56,498 bases of DNA, from the NCBI GenBank assembly GCA_028532855.1, contig JAQQAL010000049.1:1-56498 (forward strand). Reading direction: 5' to 3'. Shown one piece after another: positions 1-8,727 of the stretch (the first letter of the stretch is position 1; each line of letters opens with the position of its first letter). This stretch comes from Candidatus Thalassospirochaeta sargassi (GTDB lineage: Bacteria > Spirochaetota > Spirochaetia > UBA9216). The notes beneath the pieces are model-generated. The model worked only from the letters and a program-made list of their open reading frames with translations. It made no database searches and was not told the origin of the DNA. Both the position numbers and the translations under genes were made by a program.

Positions 1-1
1 G

Positions 2-142
2 TCAAATATTGTACACGAAGTAAATAAGGTTGGCCAGAATATGGGTTTCGGAGAGGAAAACGCCTCTGCGGTCGTAAAGGTTTTTGAGCATATGGCCGGG
101 ACTGAAGTAAAGAAAAATAGAGAAGGAAGTGAAAATAGTTGA
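2..142 (+). CDS. C-terminal end of an unidentified gene
   Basis: An open frame enters from the left edge and encodes 46 residues, starting SNIVHEVNKV and ending EGSENS before a TGA. I do not recognise the family from this short tail. The stop overlaps the TTG start of the next gene, so the two are probably translationally coupled members of one operon. The segment is rich in Glu, Lys, Asn and Val, with no membrane segment, and fits the end of a soluble enzyme. Confidence 0.55.
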   Translation, partial: SNIVHEVNKVGQNMGFGEENASAVVKVFEHMAGTEVKKNREGSENS

Positions 143-1392
143 AAAACGATAAGATTTTAATGCTGTTTTTTCCGCTGCTTATTGCTGGTTTTATTATTAT
201 GGCGGTAATAATTGACGGAGGGGCAGCCTTGTCGGGTTTTCTGCGGCTGCAGATAAAACCGGCGAGACTGATAAATGACTTTTTCATGACTGAAGGTGTT
301 GGTGCCGCCCTGGTTAATTCGGCAGCAGTCGGTTTGACTGGATTTCTGGTGATAGTCATAAACGGAACAAGGCTTTCCGGGCCTACATATGCGGCAATAT
401 TCACAATGATGGGGTTTGGTCTTTTCGGGAAAACCCCGCTGAACATATTGCCGATATTCGCCGGTGTTTTTTTTGCATCACGATTCGCTTTAAAGACATT
501 CAAGGAATATATAATAATAGCTCTTTTCGGTACGGCCCTGGGACCACTTGTCTCAGCCATAGCTTTTGAGGCGGGTCTTCCTGCGGCCATAGCTATTCCT
601 GCAGGAATTGCCGGCGGTGTTTTAACAGGCTTTTTTCTGCCGGCAATTGCAGTTTCAATGCTGCATCTGCATCAGGGATATAACCTTTACAATATGGGAC
701 TTACCTGCGGCTTTTTCAGTCTCTTTGCCGCGTCTCTGTTAAAAGCCGGAGGCAGCAGTCTTGCCGCCGACTCATACTGGTATATAGAGCCGTCGCTTGC
801 ACTGACCCTGCTGATTCCCGTAATATCGGTTCTGCTTATAATCGTCGGGTTCATTGACGGCCGGGGCGGTAGTCTGAAAACTTTTGTGAAAATACAGCGA
901 CAGGTTGGTCGTCTTCCTTCCGATTTCATAGATCTAGTATCCGTCGGAGGTTCGTTTATTAACAGCGGCATGGTCGGACTGTTCGGAACTGTCATTATTC
1001 TGATTATAGGCGGCGATTTCAACGGGCCGGTTATTGGCGGGCTTCTAACAATAATGGGCTTTGCGGCATTCGGTACGCATCTAAAGAACTCATGGCCCAT
1101 TGTTGCGGGTGTTATTATTGCGGCACTGGTATTCAGCATGCCGCTTACCTCGCCCGGAGTACAGCTTGCTATCATTTTCTGTACGACCCTTGCGCCTGTA
1201 GCCGGTCAGTTCGGTATATTTCCCGGTATCCTGGCAGGATTTCTTCACATGCTGATGGTTTCTCAGACAGGAAGCTGGCAGGGTGGGATGAATCTTTACA
1301 ATAACGGTTTTTCAGGCGGGTTGGTTGCTGCCCTGATAGTTGCTGTTGTGCAATGGTACAGATCAAACAGAAAGGAAAAGAAATTCAAATGA
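139..1392 (+). CDS. DUF1576 family polytopic membrane protein
   Basis: A 417-residue hydrophobic protein that resembles the DUF1576 family of uncharacterised bacterial membrane proteins. It has roughly ten or more hydrophobic segments. Two regions look like copies of each other: residues ~52-110 (GVGAALVNSA, then MMGFGLFGKTPLN and PIFAGV) and ~270-325 (GGSFINSGM, then IMGFAAFGTHLKN and PIVAGV). This suggests an internal duplication of a transporter-like half. The TTG start at 139 is chosen because AAGGAA at 123-128 lies at a usable distance and the start overlaps the previous stop. The substrate is unknown. Its 3' end overlaps the next gene by ATGA. Confidence 0.7.
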   Translation: MKNDKILMLFFPLLIAGFIIMAVIIDGGAALSGFLRLQIKPARLINDFFMTEGVGAALVNSAAVGLTGFLVIVINGTRLSGPTYAAIFTMMGFGLFGKTPLNILPIFAGVFFASRFALKTFKEYIIIALFGTALGPLVSAIAFEAGLPAAIAIPAGIAGGVLTGFFLPAIAVSMLHLHQGYNLYNMGLTCGFFSLFAASLLKAGGSSLAADSYWYIEPSLALTLLIPVISVLLIIVGFIDGRGGSLKTFVKIQRQVGRLPSDFIDLVSVGGSFINSGMVGLFGTVIILIIGGDFNGPVIGGLLTIMGFAAFGTHLKNSWPIVAGVIIAALVFSMPLTSPGVQLAIIFCTTLAPVAGQFGIFPGILAGFLHMLMVSQTGSWQGGMNLYNNGFSGGLVAALIVAVVQWYRSNRKEKKFK

Positions 1393-1769
1393 GAAGAAAA
1401 GACCTTATAACACATCTGATAGGCGAGATTTCAAGCTATGTTCTTGAAGGAGATCCCATGAGAATGGTAATCTCTCTTCATCAGGAAGAAGACGGGCTGC
1501 ACCTAAGCGTGATGGATGACGCCGAGCACAGCGATGATGAGATTGAGCAGATGGAAAAAGATCTGAACAGTCAGAAACGTCCTGAGCTCGCAGGGTATTA
1601 CGGAGCTATGACCGGTCATGATCTTCTGGGAGCCTCCAGGCTTAATCTGCTGGGCTGGCAGGTAAAGCATACCGATATCACCCGCATCGACAAGGGGATC
1701 AAGATCGATTTCTGGCTCGGCGGTGATCGCTTTGACAGCAGGCAGTTTTCCATTCCTGAGCAGGACTAA
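1389..1769 (+). CDS. small soluble protein, possibly HATPase-like
   Basis: A 126-residue protein beginning MRRKDLITHLIGEISS. The ATG at 1389 overlaps the previous stop (ATGA) and has AAAGGA upstream, so it is preferred over an earlier in-frame start at 1353. It is acidic, has no membrane segment, and contains the pattern MVISLHQEEDGLHLSVMDDAE, a strand-turn-strand that recalls Bergerat-fold or anti-sigma-like proteins. No clear N-box or G-box is visible, so that assignment is weak. Translational coupling to the DUF1576 gene suggests the two products work together. Confidence 0.55.
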   Translation: MRRKDLITHLIGEISSYVLEGDPMRMVISLHQEEDGLHLSVMDDAEHSDDEIEQMEKDLNSQKRPELAGYYGAMTGHDLLGASRLNLLGWQVKHTDITRIDKGIKIDFWLGGDRFDSRQFSIPEQD

Positions 1770-1790
1770 AATTCGGAGTATTACAGTATA

Positions 1791-2780
1791 ATGAATTTTC
1801 TCAAAAACAACTGGTTTATTATTGGTATATTCGCAGCCCTGGCGGCCGGGTTTCTCTTCAGTGATGCAGGGGTCTTCCTTAATACAGGTTCGTATTTCAG
1901 CACCTCTCTTGTGGTTCTTTTGTTTATCATAACCGGATTGAAACTACCGGTGAACTCGATTAAGTATGGGCTAAAGGATGTCAGGGTACATATTTATATC
2001 CAGTTATTTATTTTCATCTTTGTTCCCCTTTATTTTTTTCTTACATCCATGTTGTTTGAATCCAGTTTCAGCCCGCAGATAATCGTCGGTATATATGCCC
2101 TGGCTGTTCTCCCATGCACAATATCCAGCTGTATTGTCTTTACTCAGTCAGCGGGGGGTAATGTGGTTGCCACTATGTTCAATGCCGCTCTTGCAAATAT
2201 TGCCGGTGTTTTTGTCTCCCCACTGCTTCTGTCCCTGCTGCTGCGGACATCTGCGGAGGTGATGCCTGCGGCAGAGCTGCTTGCAACCTTCAGGAAGCTG
2301 GCGCTGATAATGCTACTGCCCATAGGTGCAGGACAGGTCCTGAGGCGATGGATTTCGGGTTTTGTGGATTCCCGTAAGAGAGAGCTGGGGGTTGTCAGTA
2401 ATATCTTTATCCTTCTGATTCTTTATTTTGCATTCTCAGCGAGTGCTGCTAAACCCTCCTTCGTGCAGAATCTTAAATCAATGGCGCTGCCCTATGTGTA
2501 TCTTGCACTGTCGTTTATTGTTCTTAATGCAATTGCAACCGGGGGGGCCGTTCTTCTTCGGTTTCGAAGGGAAGATCGTATTACAGTCACATTTACGGCT
2601 CCGAAGAAGACGCTGGCAATGGGAGTGCCTTTGTTAACGACTTATTTTGCTTCAGATGCTGAGCTCCTGGGAGCAGCTCTTCTTCCGCTCATCTTTTATC
2701 ATCCCTGGCAGCTCCTGGTATCCGGAATTATCCAGGAGCGTGTACGGAAGCGCAGTATGGAGCTTGAAGTCGAAAATTAA
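1791..2780 (+). CDS. SBF-like (YfeH/SLC10A7-type) membrane transporter
   Basis: A 329-residue protein with about ten hydrophobic helices that matches the SBF-like branch of the bile acid:Na+ symporter superfamily. The signature region is LPCTISSCIVFTQSAGGN, followed by FNAALANIAGVF, the characteristic helix-breaking segment of this family. Such proteins couple organic anion transport to Na+, but the substrate cannot be read from sequence. CGGAG at 1774-1778 is a distant Shine-Dalgarno. It sits 21 bp after the preceding gene on the same strand. Confidence 0.75.
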   Translation: MNFLKNNWFIIGIFAALAAGFLFSDAGVFLNTGSYFSTSLVVLLFIITGLKLPVNSIKYGLKDVRVHIYIQLFIFIFVPLYFFLTSMLFESSFSPQIIVGIYALAVLPCTISSCIVFTQSAGGNVVATMFNAALANIAGVFVSPLLLSLLLRTSAEVMPAAELLATFRKLALIMLLPIGAGQVLRRWISGFVDSRKRELGVVSNIFILLILYFAFSASAAKPSFVQNLKSMALPYVYLALSFIVLNAIATGGAVLLRFRREDRITVTFTAPKKTLAMGVPLLTTYFASDAELLGAALLPLIFYHPWQLLVSGIIQERVRKRSMELEVEN

Positions 2781-2819
2781 GATTCTTAAATAACATAATG
2801 TTGATGCATAAAATCTGAA

Positions 2820-4274
2820 TTGAAGATATTATTATCTATGCTTTTTATCATCATCGCTGTAGTAGCGCTAATACTAATAATCATTATAAATACGCTTAAC
2901 GCCTCAGGATTAGCCGGGCGTGAAGAATACAAACCTGAACCTGCTGACCCCTCAGCAGTTGAGAGGCTGGCCGGTGCAGTCAGGCTAGCCACTGTTTCAC
3001 ACTATGATAAGTCAAAGGATGATCTCAATGCCCACAGGCAGTTCCAGGCTTATCTTACAGAATGCTTTCCGCTTTTTCACAAGGTTGCTGAGAGGACAGT
3101 ACTGAGCGAATACGCCGTGATCTACTGCTGGCATGGAAAAAATGAGAGTCTTCCGCCCGTCCTGCTTACTGCTCATTATGATGTGGTGCCTGCCGATGCG
3201 TCGAAATGGAGCCGCCCGCCCTTCGCTGCTGTATCTGAAGACGGGTATCTCTGGGGACGGGGGACTCTAGATACCAAAAACACCCTGATGTCCAGTCTTG
3301 AAGCCGCCGAATCCCTTTGCAGGGATGGTTTTCAACCGGAGCGTACCGTATATTTCGCCTTCGGCGGAGACGAAGAGATTACCGGTTCGCACGGAGCGCT
3401 GAAATCAATGGAATGGTTTCAGGAGCAGGGGATTAATTTTGAATGGATGTGGGATGAAGGTGCAATAACCGCTGACGGGCTTATGCCGGGGATTAGAGGA
3501 AAGTTATCGCTGATTGGAACGGCTGAAAAGGGGCAGGTTAACGTGCTTCTAAAAGCAGTCTCTGAGAACGGAGGACATGCGGCTATGCCCCCGAAGCTTA
3601 CGCCTACTGGCCGGATTGCAAGGGCTGTTGCTCGTATAGAAGCAAAACCATTCCGGTTGAGGTGGCTTAAAACTACCAGGCTCTTTTTTAAAAGAATGGC
3701 GGCGGCTGGAATTCCTGTTTACCGGGTTGCCATGTCGAATCTATGGCTGACCGGCGGACTGCTTAAGCTTGTGCTGGGCGGCAGCCCTAATACGGCCGCT
3801 CTACTGAGAACTACAATGGCTCCGACAATGATCAGGGGAAGTCATAAGGAAAATGTCCTTGCTGATGAGGCCGAGGCTGTAGTTAATGTGAGAATCCTTC
3901 CCGGCGACAGTGTAGAAGGGGTTCTGCATCGAATAAAGAAGGTTGTTGCTGATGAGAAGGTCAGTGTAGGTCTTATCAGTGCCGACGATGCCGATGAACC
4001 TGTTTTTGAATCATCTATAAAAGCGGAAGGTTATCAGCTGCTTGAGCAGATGCTTAAAGAAACTATAAGCGATACCATTGTCCTGCCGTATCTGGCTACA
4101 ACAGCATCGGATTCAAGGCATTATGCGCCGGTCTGCCGTGATATTTACCGTTATGCTCCGATGATCCTGAATCAGGAAGAGTTGGATCGTATCCACGGAG
4201 TTGATGAAAGAATCAGTTTTGAAAATTACGGCCTTTCCATCAGGAGCTATCTTTGCCTGATGAAGAAATTATAA
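2820..4274 (+). CDS. M20 family metallopeptidase (PM20D1/carboxypeptidase S type)
   Basis: A 484-residue zinc peptidase of the M20 family. Metal and catalytic residues are visible: LTAHYDVVPAD (His ligand and catalytic Asp), RGTLDTKN (bridging Asp), GGDEEITG (Glu base and ligand), MWDEGA (Asp/Glu ligand), and IHGVDERIS near the end (C-terminal His). An N-terminal hydrophobic helix (MLFIIIAVVALILIII) indicates membrane anchoring or export, as in the long PM20D1-like branch. The start is TTG at 2820; ATG at 2838 is an alternative. The next gene, a YfcC-family carrier, starts 11 bp after its stop, which suggests uptake and hydrolysis of peptides or N-acyl amino acids (inference). Confidence 0.85.
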   Translation: MKILLSMLFIIIAVVALILIIIINTLNASGLAGREEYKPEPADPSAVERLAGAVRLATVSHYDKSKDDLNAHRQFQAYLTECFPLFHKVAERTVLSEYAVIYCWHGKNESLPPVLLTAHYDVVPADASKWSRPPFAAVSEDGYLWGRGTLDTKNTLMSSLEAAESLCRDGFQPERTVYFAFGGDEEITGSHGALKSMEWFQEQGINFEWMWDEGAITADGLMPGIRGKLSLIGTAEKGQVNVLLKAVSENGGHAAMPPKLTPTGRIARAVARIEAKPFRLRWLKTTRLFFKRMAAAGIPVYRVAMSNLWLTGGLLKLVLGGSPNTAALLRTTMAPTMIRGSHKENVLADEAEAVVNVRILPGDSVEGVLHRIKKVVADEKVSVGLISADDADEPVFESSIKAEGYQLLEQMLKETISDTIVLPYLATTASDSRHYAPVCRDIYRYAPMILNQEELDRIHGVDERISFENYGLSIRSYLCLMKKL

Positions 4275-4285
4275 GGGAAATAAAC

Positions 4286-5743
4286 ATGAGTGAAAACAAA
4301 TCAAGCATGAAGATTGGTAAGAATGCCTTTCTTGGTGCCGCCGGAATTATTCTGGTTCTTATGGTTGTGTCGGGAATCCTGACACTTATTCTGCCTTCGG
4401 GAGAATATGAGAGGGTTGAGGTTGAGGGGCGCACTATGATTGTCGCTGATTCATATACAGAAGTTGAGAAACCTGATTATCCGGTCTGGCGCTGGTTTAC
4501 CGCTCCGCTTGAAGTACTCGGAGCCCCGGGGAATATTGCCGTAATAACGATAATTCTATTTATTGTATTCGTCAGCGGCTCAATTGCTATACTCGAAGGC
4601 GCAGGGGTTATGAAAGACCTTGTGGCAAAGCTTGTTTCCCGGTTTAAGACCCGTAAATATCTGCTTATGGCGATAATGCTGTTTATGTTCATGTTTCTCT
4701 CATCATTTCTCGGTATATATGAGGGGCTGGTGCCGATGATAATCTTCATTGTCCCTCTGGCATATTCACTAGGCTGGGACTCTCTTACCGGTCTGGGAAT
4801 AAGCCTTCTGCCCCTTGCCTTCGGTTTTGCAGCAGCGGTTACCAATCCGTTTACTGTTGCAATAGCACAGGGGATAGCCGAGCTGCCTCTGTTTTCCGGC
4901 TCATGGCTGAGAATAATTTTCTTCGTAGTTGTTTATGTAATTCTCTATTTCTTTGTTTCCCGTTATGCTAAGAAGATTGATGCTAATCCGGAACGCTCTC
5001 TTGTTTATACAGAAGATCAGGCCCGTAAGGCGCTGCAGAATCCGGAAGAAAGCAGCGAGATCCTTGAAGCCTCGCATCCCGGAATGAAGAATGCTCTTAT
5101 TTGGTTTGCATGCTGCATGGGGATTGCAATAACCTTCGTGATTCTTACATCAATCATTCCCGCAATCAGTGATTTATCATTTCCGCTCATGGGGCTCATG
5201 TTCTTTATCGGCGGTATAGGTGCCGGTAATTTCGCCAGACTGTCCGGAAGGGAGATTGCTAAATCATTTGTAAATGGGATTACTGGAATGATTCCCGGAA
5301 TTGTGCTTATTCTTATGGCATACAGTGTGAAGCATATTATAGATCGAGGAATGATTACTGATACAATTCTCAATGCTGCTGCAGGCTGGATTGAATCAGC
5401 ACCAACTCTAGGGGCTGCGTTTCTTATCTATCTCATAACCCTGATAATGAACTTTTTTATAGGATCGGCTTCCGCTAAAGCCTTTCTGATGATGCCCATA
5501 CTAACTCCGCTTGCTGATTTAGTCGGAATTACAAGGCAGACGGCTGTTCTGGCCTTCGATTTCGGTGACGGTTTCAGCAACATGCTCTTTCCTTCGAATG
5601 CGCTGCTTTTAATTGCGCTTGGTTTTACTGTTGTAAGTTATCCGCGCTGGTTCAGGTGGACCTTTCCCTTGCAGATTATCATGCTGGCAGTGACTTCCTT
5701 ATTTCTGGTTTTTGCCGTATTTATTGAATTCGGGCCTTTTTAA
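4286..5743 (+). CDS. YfcC family (C4-dicarboxylate anaerobic carrier-like) membrane transporter
   Basis: A 485-residue integral membrane protein of the YfcC/DcuC-like superfamily, with about twelve hydrophobic segments and the extracytoplasmic loop GEYERVEVEGR typical after the first helix. Conserved features include a GIYEGLVPMI segment, an AVTNPFTVAIAQGI segment and a C-terminal FGDGFSNMLFPSNALL motif. YfcC-type proteins are linked to transport of arginine, ornithine or other amino acids and carboxylates; the substrate here is not determined. ATG 4286 is chosen over an upstream in-frame start because AAGGGA lies 7-8 nt before it. It is probably co-transcribed with the M20 peptidase. Confidence 0.8.
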   Translation: MSENKSSMKIGKNAFLGAAGIILVLMVVSGILTLILPSGEYERVEVEGRTMIVADSYTEVEKPDYPVWRWFTAPLEVLGAPGNIAVITIILFIVFVSGSIAILEGAGVMKDLVAKLVSRFKTRKYLLMAIMLFMFMFLSSFLGIYEGLVPMIIFIVPLAYSLGWDSLTGLGISLLPLAFGFAAAVTNPFTVAIAQGIAELPLFSGSWLRIIFFVVVYVILYFFVSRYAKKIDANPERSLVYTEDQARKALQNPEESSEILEASHPGMKNALIWFACCMGIAITFVILTSIIPAISDLSFPLMGLMFFIGGIGAGNFARLSGREIAKSFVNGITGMIPGIVLILMAYSVKHIIDRGMITDTILNAAAGWIESAPTLGAAFLIYLITLIMNFFIGSASAKAFLMMPILTPLADLVGITRQTAVLAFDFGDGFSNMLFPSNALLLIALGFTVVSYPRWFRWTFPLQIIMLAVTSLFLVFAVFIEFGPF

Positions 5744-5747
5744 TTGT

Positions 5748-6419
5748 TTACTTCGCAGGAAACGATTCGACAATTTCAATTGCGCTTTTAATATTGATGC
5801 CGAAGCGATGGATTCCAAGGGAATCGAGATGAATAAACTCCTCTCGGGTTCTCACGCCTCCGGCGGCTTTGAGTTTTATTGAGTCGCCGATAAAGTTCAT
5901 AATGGTCTCGATTCTTTCAAGATTCGCATCGCCGGGAATCCAGCCTGTTCCTGTTTTTATAAAGTCTGCACCGCCTTCAATCACAAGCTCGCAGGCTTTT
6001 TTCATTTCATCGTTGTTGAGGGCATTGATTTCAATAATGACTTTCAAAGGTATCTCTCCTGCGATGGTATTGACTTCTTTGATTTCATTAATGATATAGT
6101 TATATTCAGCGGATCTTAATTTTCCGATATTCATGACAAGATCCATTTCCTGTACACCGTCGGCAACAAGCTGCTTTGCTTCAAAAATCTTGGTTTCGGT
6201 TTTATGTGCACCTCCTGGAAACCCGACAGGAGATCCGACAAGGATTTCGGGAAAGTCCTTCAGCTGCTGTGCGAGATAGGACGTCCAGCATGGCAGTGCG
6301 TGCACATTGATAAAATTGTACTTTTTCCCGAGCCTGACTATTTCATCAATATCTTCTTTACCGTGATGTGTTCTGACCGCACTTATATCAATTTTTCTTG
6401 CTGCTTTATATGCATTCAT
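5748..6419 (-). CDS. deoC: deoxyribose-phosphate aldolase (class I, DeoC family)
   Basis: A 223-residue TIM-barrel class I aldolase. The family enzyme cleaves 2-deoxyribose 5-phosphate to glyceraldehyde 3-phosphate and acetaldehyde. The Schiff-base lysine lies in DFIKTGTGW and the second active-site lysine in KLKAAGGVRT; the conserved Asp is in MDLVMNIG. The length is normal. It is convergent with the YfcC gene (4 bp apart) and divergent from the sugar kinase at 6741. The shared intergenic region carries a palindrome also found near 11.9 kb, so it may serve the sugar pathway rather than nucleoside salvage. A related keto-deoxy sugar phosphate substrate cannot be excluded. Confidence 0.88.
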   Translation of the reverse strand: MNAYKAARKIDISAVRTHHGKEDIDEIVRLGKKYNFINVHALPCWTSYLAQQLKDFPEILVGSPVGFPGGAHKTETKIFEAKQLVADGVQEMDLVMNIGKLRSAEYNYIINEIKEVNTIAGEIPLKVIIEINALNNDEMKKACELVIEGGADFIKTGTGWIPGDANLERIETIMNFIGDSIKLKAAGGVRTREEFIHLDSLGIHRFGINIKSAIEIVESFPAK

Positions 6420-6740
6420 GATCTTATTGTAGTTGAATCGTTTTAAAAGTCAAGATAAAATCGTAAAGACTATAAATAATATAGTTAAATTGGAAATCCT
6501 ATGGTATAATCGATAATAAATTATGATGCTGGATTCGATGGTAGTGATTACGTTGCTGATTTTGTGATAGACTGCCCGGTTCCGTGGTTATTCTGAAGCT
6601 AACTCTGTATATGGTCAGTCGGGCTTTCGATTCCGTGCCGTAAATGAACGGGGCCTAAAAGCTATATGAAATAGATAAAGCATTCAGATATGTAATAAAT
6701 GATGATGAAGATGTGATAAAAACAATTGTGAGGATTTAGT
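6420..6740. promoter_or_regulatory. divergent promoter region and long leader of the sugar kinase gene
   Basis: This 321-bp gap lies between deoC (minus) and the kinase (plus). It contains the inverted repeat ACTATA-N5-TATAGT at 6469-6485 and a TATAAT -10 hexamer at 6505-6510 for rightward transcription. No good -35 is seen, which would fit an activated or repressed promoter with the palindrome at the -35 position. The ~230-bp leader reads in short pieces like a coding remnant (for example SVYGQSGFRFRAVNERGLKA* at about 6607-6669), but stops break it and no family can be named. Confidence 0.45.
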
Positions 6741-8270
6741 ATGATTCTGTCTTTTGATTTAGGAACCGGGGGCGCGAAAATCTGTATTTTCCATGACAAT
6801 GGAAGTCTGCATTCTAAAACCTTCAAACCTTATCCCACGGGGTATCCGGCTGTGGGATTTCATGTTCAGGATCCTGAGCAATGGTATGATTCAGTCAGGG
6901 AAGGTGTAATTGAGCTTATAGACAAATCCCCCGAGCTTAAAAAAGAGATCCATTCTATCAGCTCATCCGGTCACAGCCTTGCTGTTGTTCCAGTTGACAA
7001 AAACGGCGGCCTGCTTATTCATGATGTCCCAATCTGGTCAGACACCAGGGCTGGTAAGCAGTGCCGGCGGTTTTTTGAGACCATAGATAAAACTGAGTGG
7101 TACATAAAAACTGGTAGCGGGTTTACACCGGAATGCTATTCAATATTCAAGATAATGTGGTACCGGGAAAATTATCCGGAGGTCTTTGCGAAAACGAGCA
7201 GGATACTGGGTTCGAAGGATTATATTAATCTTCTTTTAACGGGAACTATTGCAACTGATTATTCATATGCTTCGGGCACTGGTGTATACAATCTGCTTGA
7301 ACGCAGATATGAGAGCCGGTTTCTTGATGCAGCGGGAATTGCTTTTTCGCTTCTTCCAGAACCTGTCAGAAGCGATGCCTTTGTAGGAAAGCTTACAACC
7401 CATGCTGCAGAGTCGCTTGGGCTCAGCACTGAAGTCAGTGTGTATTGCGGTGGGGTAGATAATTCATGTATGGCCTTAGGCGCCCGCAATATATCCGAAG
7501 GGCGGGCATACCTTTCTTTGGGGTCCTCTGCCTGGATTGCTGTCTCATCGGCAAAGCCGCTTATAGATACCACTGTCAAGCCTTTTGTTTTTGATCATGT
7601 TGTGCCCGGGATGTATACATCTGCCACATCGATTTTTTCTGCCGGCTCATCTTTAAAGTGGTTTAAGGATAATATTGCCCGGGGCCTGATAGTTGAAGCA
7701 GCTGAGAAGGGCCGTGATGTCTATGATATGATTACTGAAAAGGCAGCTGAAAGCGGGATCGGCGCAAACGGTGTTATATTCAACCCGACGCTTGCAGGTG
7801 CACCGGAGGCAAGCAGTTTTTCCAATATTACCGGCGCGTTTATGAATCTACGGCTCGGAGCCAGCTTCAGCGACCTGTGCAGGGCTGTGCTTGAGGGAAT
7901 TACCTATGAGCTGTATGCAATGTATGAGAAACTTAATGAACTCTGCGAACTATCGGATGAGGTCGTAATTGTCGGTGGCGGTAGCAGAAGTTCCTTCTGG
8001 CGGCAGATGTTCGCTGATATATTCGGTTGTCGCTTCTTCCGCATAAGTACCGATCAGGATGCTGCCGCACTCGGGGCCGCAGCCCTTGCGGCGGTTGGTT
8101 CAGGTTTATGGCATGATTATTCAGTCATAGAATCGGTTATCAAAGATGTTGAATCAGTCGAACCTGAAAAGAACGCAGTTGACAGTTACACGATTAAGGG
8201 TGGAAAATACAGAAAGACGTGGCAGATACTGTCGGAGCTTGGAGAAGTATTAAATGAAGGAAAGAGATAG
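6741..8270 (+). CDS. FGGY family carbohydrate kinase (xylulokinase-like)
   Basis: A 509-residue sugar kinase. The N-terminal phosphate motif FDLGTGGAK, the HVQDPEQWYD segment typical of xylulo/glucono-kinase branches, SSSGHS, and the C-terminal motifs IVGGGSRSSFWRQMFADIFG and DQDAAALGAA place it in the FGGY family. It would phosphorylate a pentulose or sugar acid using ATP. Next to a xylose-type ABC transporter a pentulose is plausible, but FGGY specificity cannot be read from sequence. ATG 6741 has GAGGA upstream. Its last 17 bp overlap the VOC gene. A 9-bp-stem terminator follows the pair. Confidence 0.82.
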   Translation: MILSFDLGTGGAKICIFHDNGSLHSKTFKPYPTGYPAVGFHVQDPEQWYDSVREGVIELIDKSPELKKEIHSISSSGHSLAVVPVDKNGGLLIHDVPIWSDTRAGKQCRRFFETIDKTEWYIKTGSGFTPECYSIFKIMWYRENYPEVFAKTSRILGSKDYINLLLTGTIATDYSYASGTGVYNLLERRYESRFLDAAGIAFSLLPEPVRSDAFVGKLTTHAAESLGLSTEVSVYCGGVDNSCMALGARNISEGRAYLSLGSSAWIAVSSAKPLIDTTVKPFVFDHVVPGMYTSATSIFSAGSSLKWFKDNIARGLIVEAAEKGRDVYDMITEKAAESGIGANGVIFNPTLAGAPEASSFSNITGAFMNLRLGASFSDLCRAVLEGITYELYAMYEKLNELCELSDEVVIVGGGSRSSFWRQMFADIFGCRFFRISTDQDAAALGAAALAAVGSGLWHDYSVIESVIKDVESVEPEKNAVDSYTIKGGKYRKTWQILSELGEVLNEGKR

Positions 8271-8664
8271 TCTTGAAAATGTAATGCATCATCTTGCTGT
8301 TGTTACAAATAAGAGCAGGGCAGAGGTCATACAGTTCTACAATGAAGTCATGGGGCTGCCGATGGTGGATGAGAAGATGAACCGCTCAGATGATCTTTTG
8401 TATTTTGAGCTTGCAATTAACCTGCAGCTTGAGGTTTTGCTGACAAGAGATGAACTTAACGACTGCAAGGCTCCGGCTAACAGGAATGCCGGTTTTGCGC
8501 ACTTCTCATTTACAGTTGCAGACGTTTACAAGTGGTATGATATGGTGAAAGATGCAGGCTTGGAGGTTATCTACGAGTTACAGGAAATTCCTGAACTCAA
8601 GATTGTTACCTTTTTGTTCAGGGACCCCTTTGATGCAGTCTGGGAAGTTATGCAGGATATGTAA
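8254..8664 (+). CDS. VOC superfamily (glyoxalase-like) protein
   Basis: A 136-residue vicinal oxygen chelate protein with two beta-alpha-beta3 modules. The first starts MHHLAVVTNKSRAEVIQFY, and the second is GFAHFSFTVADVYKWYDMV ending FRDPFDAVWEVMQ. Candidate metal ligands are His in HHLAVV and HFSF and Glu near the C-terminus. VOC proteins include lyases, epimerases and dioxygenases. Its start lies inside the kinase gene (17-bp overlap), so the two are translationally coupled and the protein probably modifies an intermediate of the same sugar pathway, for example as an epimerase or isomerase (inference). Confidence 0.72.
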   Translation: MKERDSLENVMHHLAVVTNKSRAEVIQFYNEVMGLPMVDEKMNRSDDLLYFELAINLQLEVLLTRDELNDCKAPANRNAGFAHFSFTVADVYKWYDMVKDAGLEVIYELQEIPELKIVTFLFRDPFDAVWEVMQDM

Positions 8665-8693
8665 AAAACAGGCGTTGCAGCCGGCTGTTTTTT
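8663..8693. terminator. intrinsic terminator between convergent units
   Basis: A nine-base stem AAAAAACAG (8663-8671) pairs with CTGTTTTTT (8685-8693) around a 13-nt GC-rich loop. It immediately follows the VOC stop codon. Because the stem is A-rich on one side and T-rich on the other, it can also stop leftward transcription arriving from the glycyl radical activase gene ending at 8728. Confidence 0.75.
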
Positions 8694-8727
8694 GCTTATT
8701 GTGCCGCAGCAGCGATAAAAACTTTTT

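Noticed and set aside
687-1175. Long minus-strand open frame opposite the DUF1576 gene
   Set aside because: It is antisense to a well-supported gene, has low-complexity Ile/Pro/Thr-rich translation and no ribosome site or family match.
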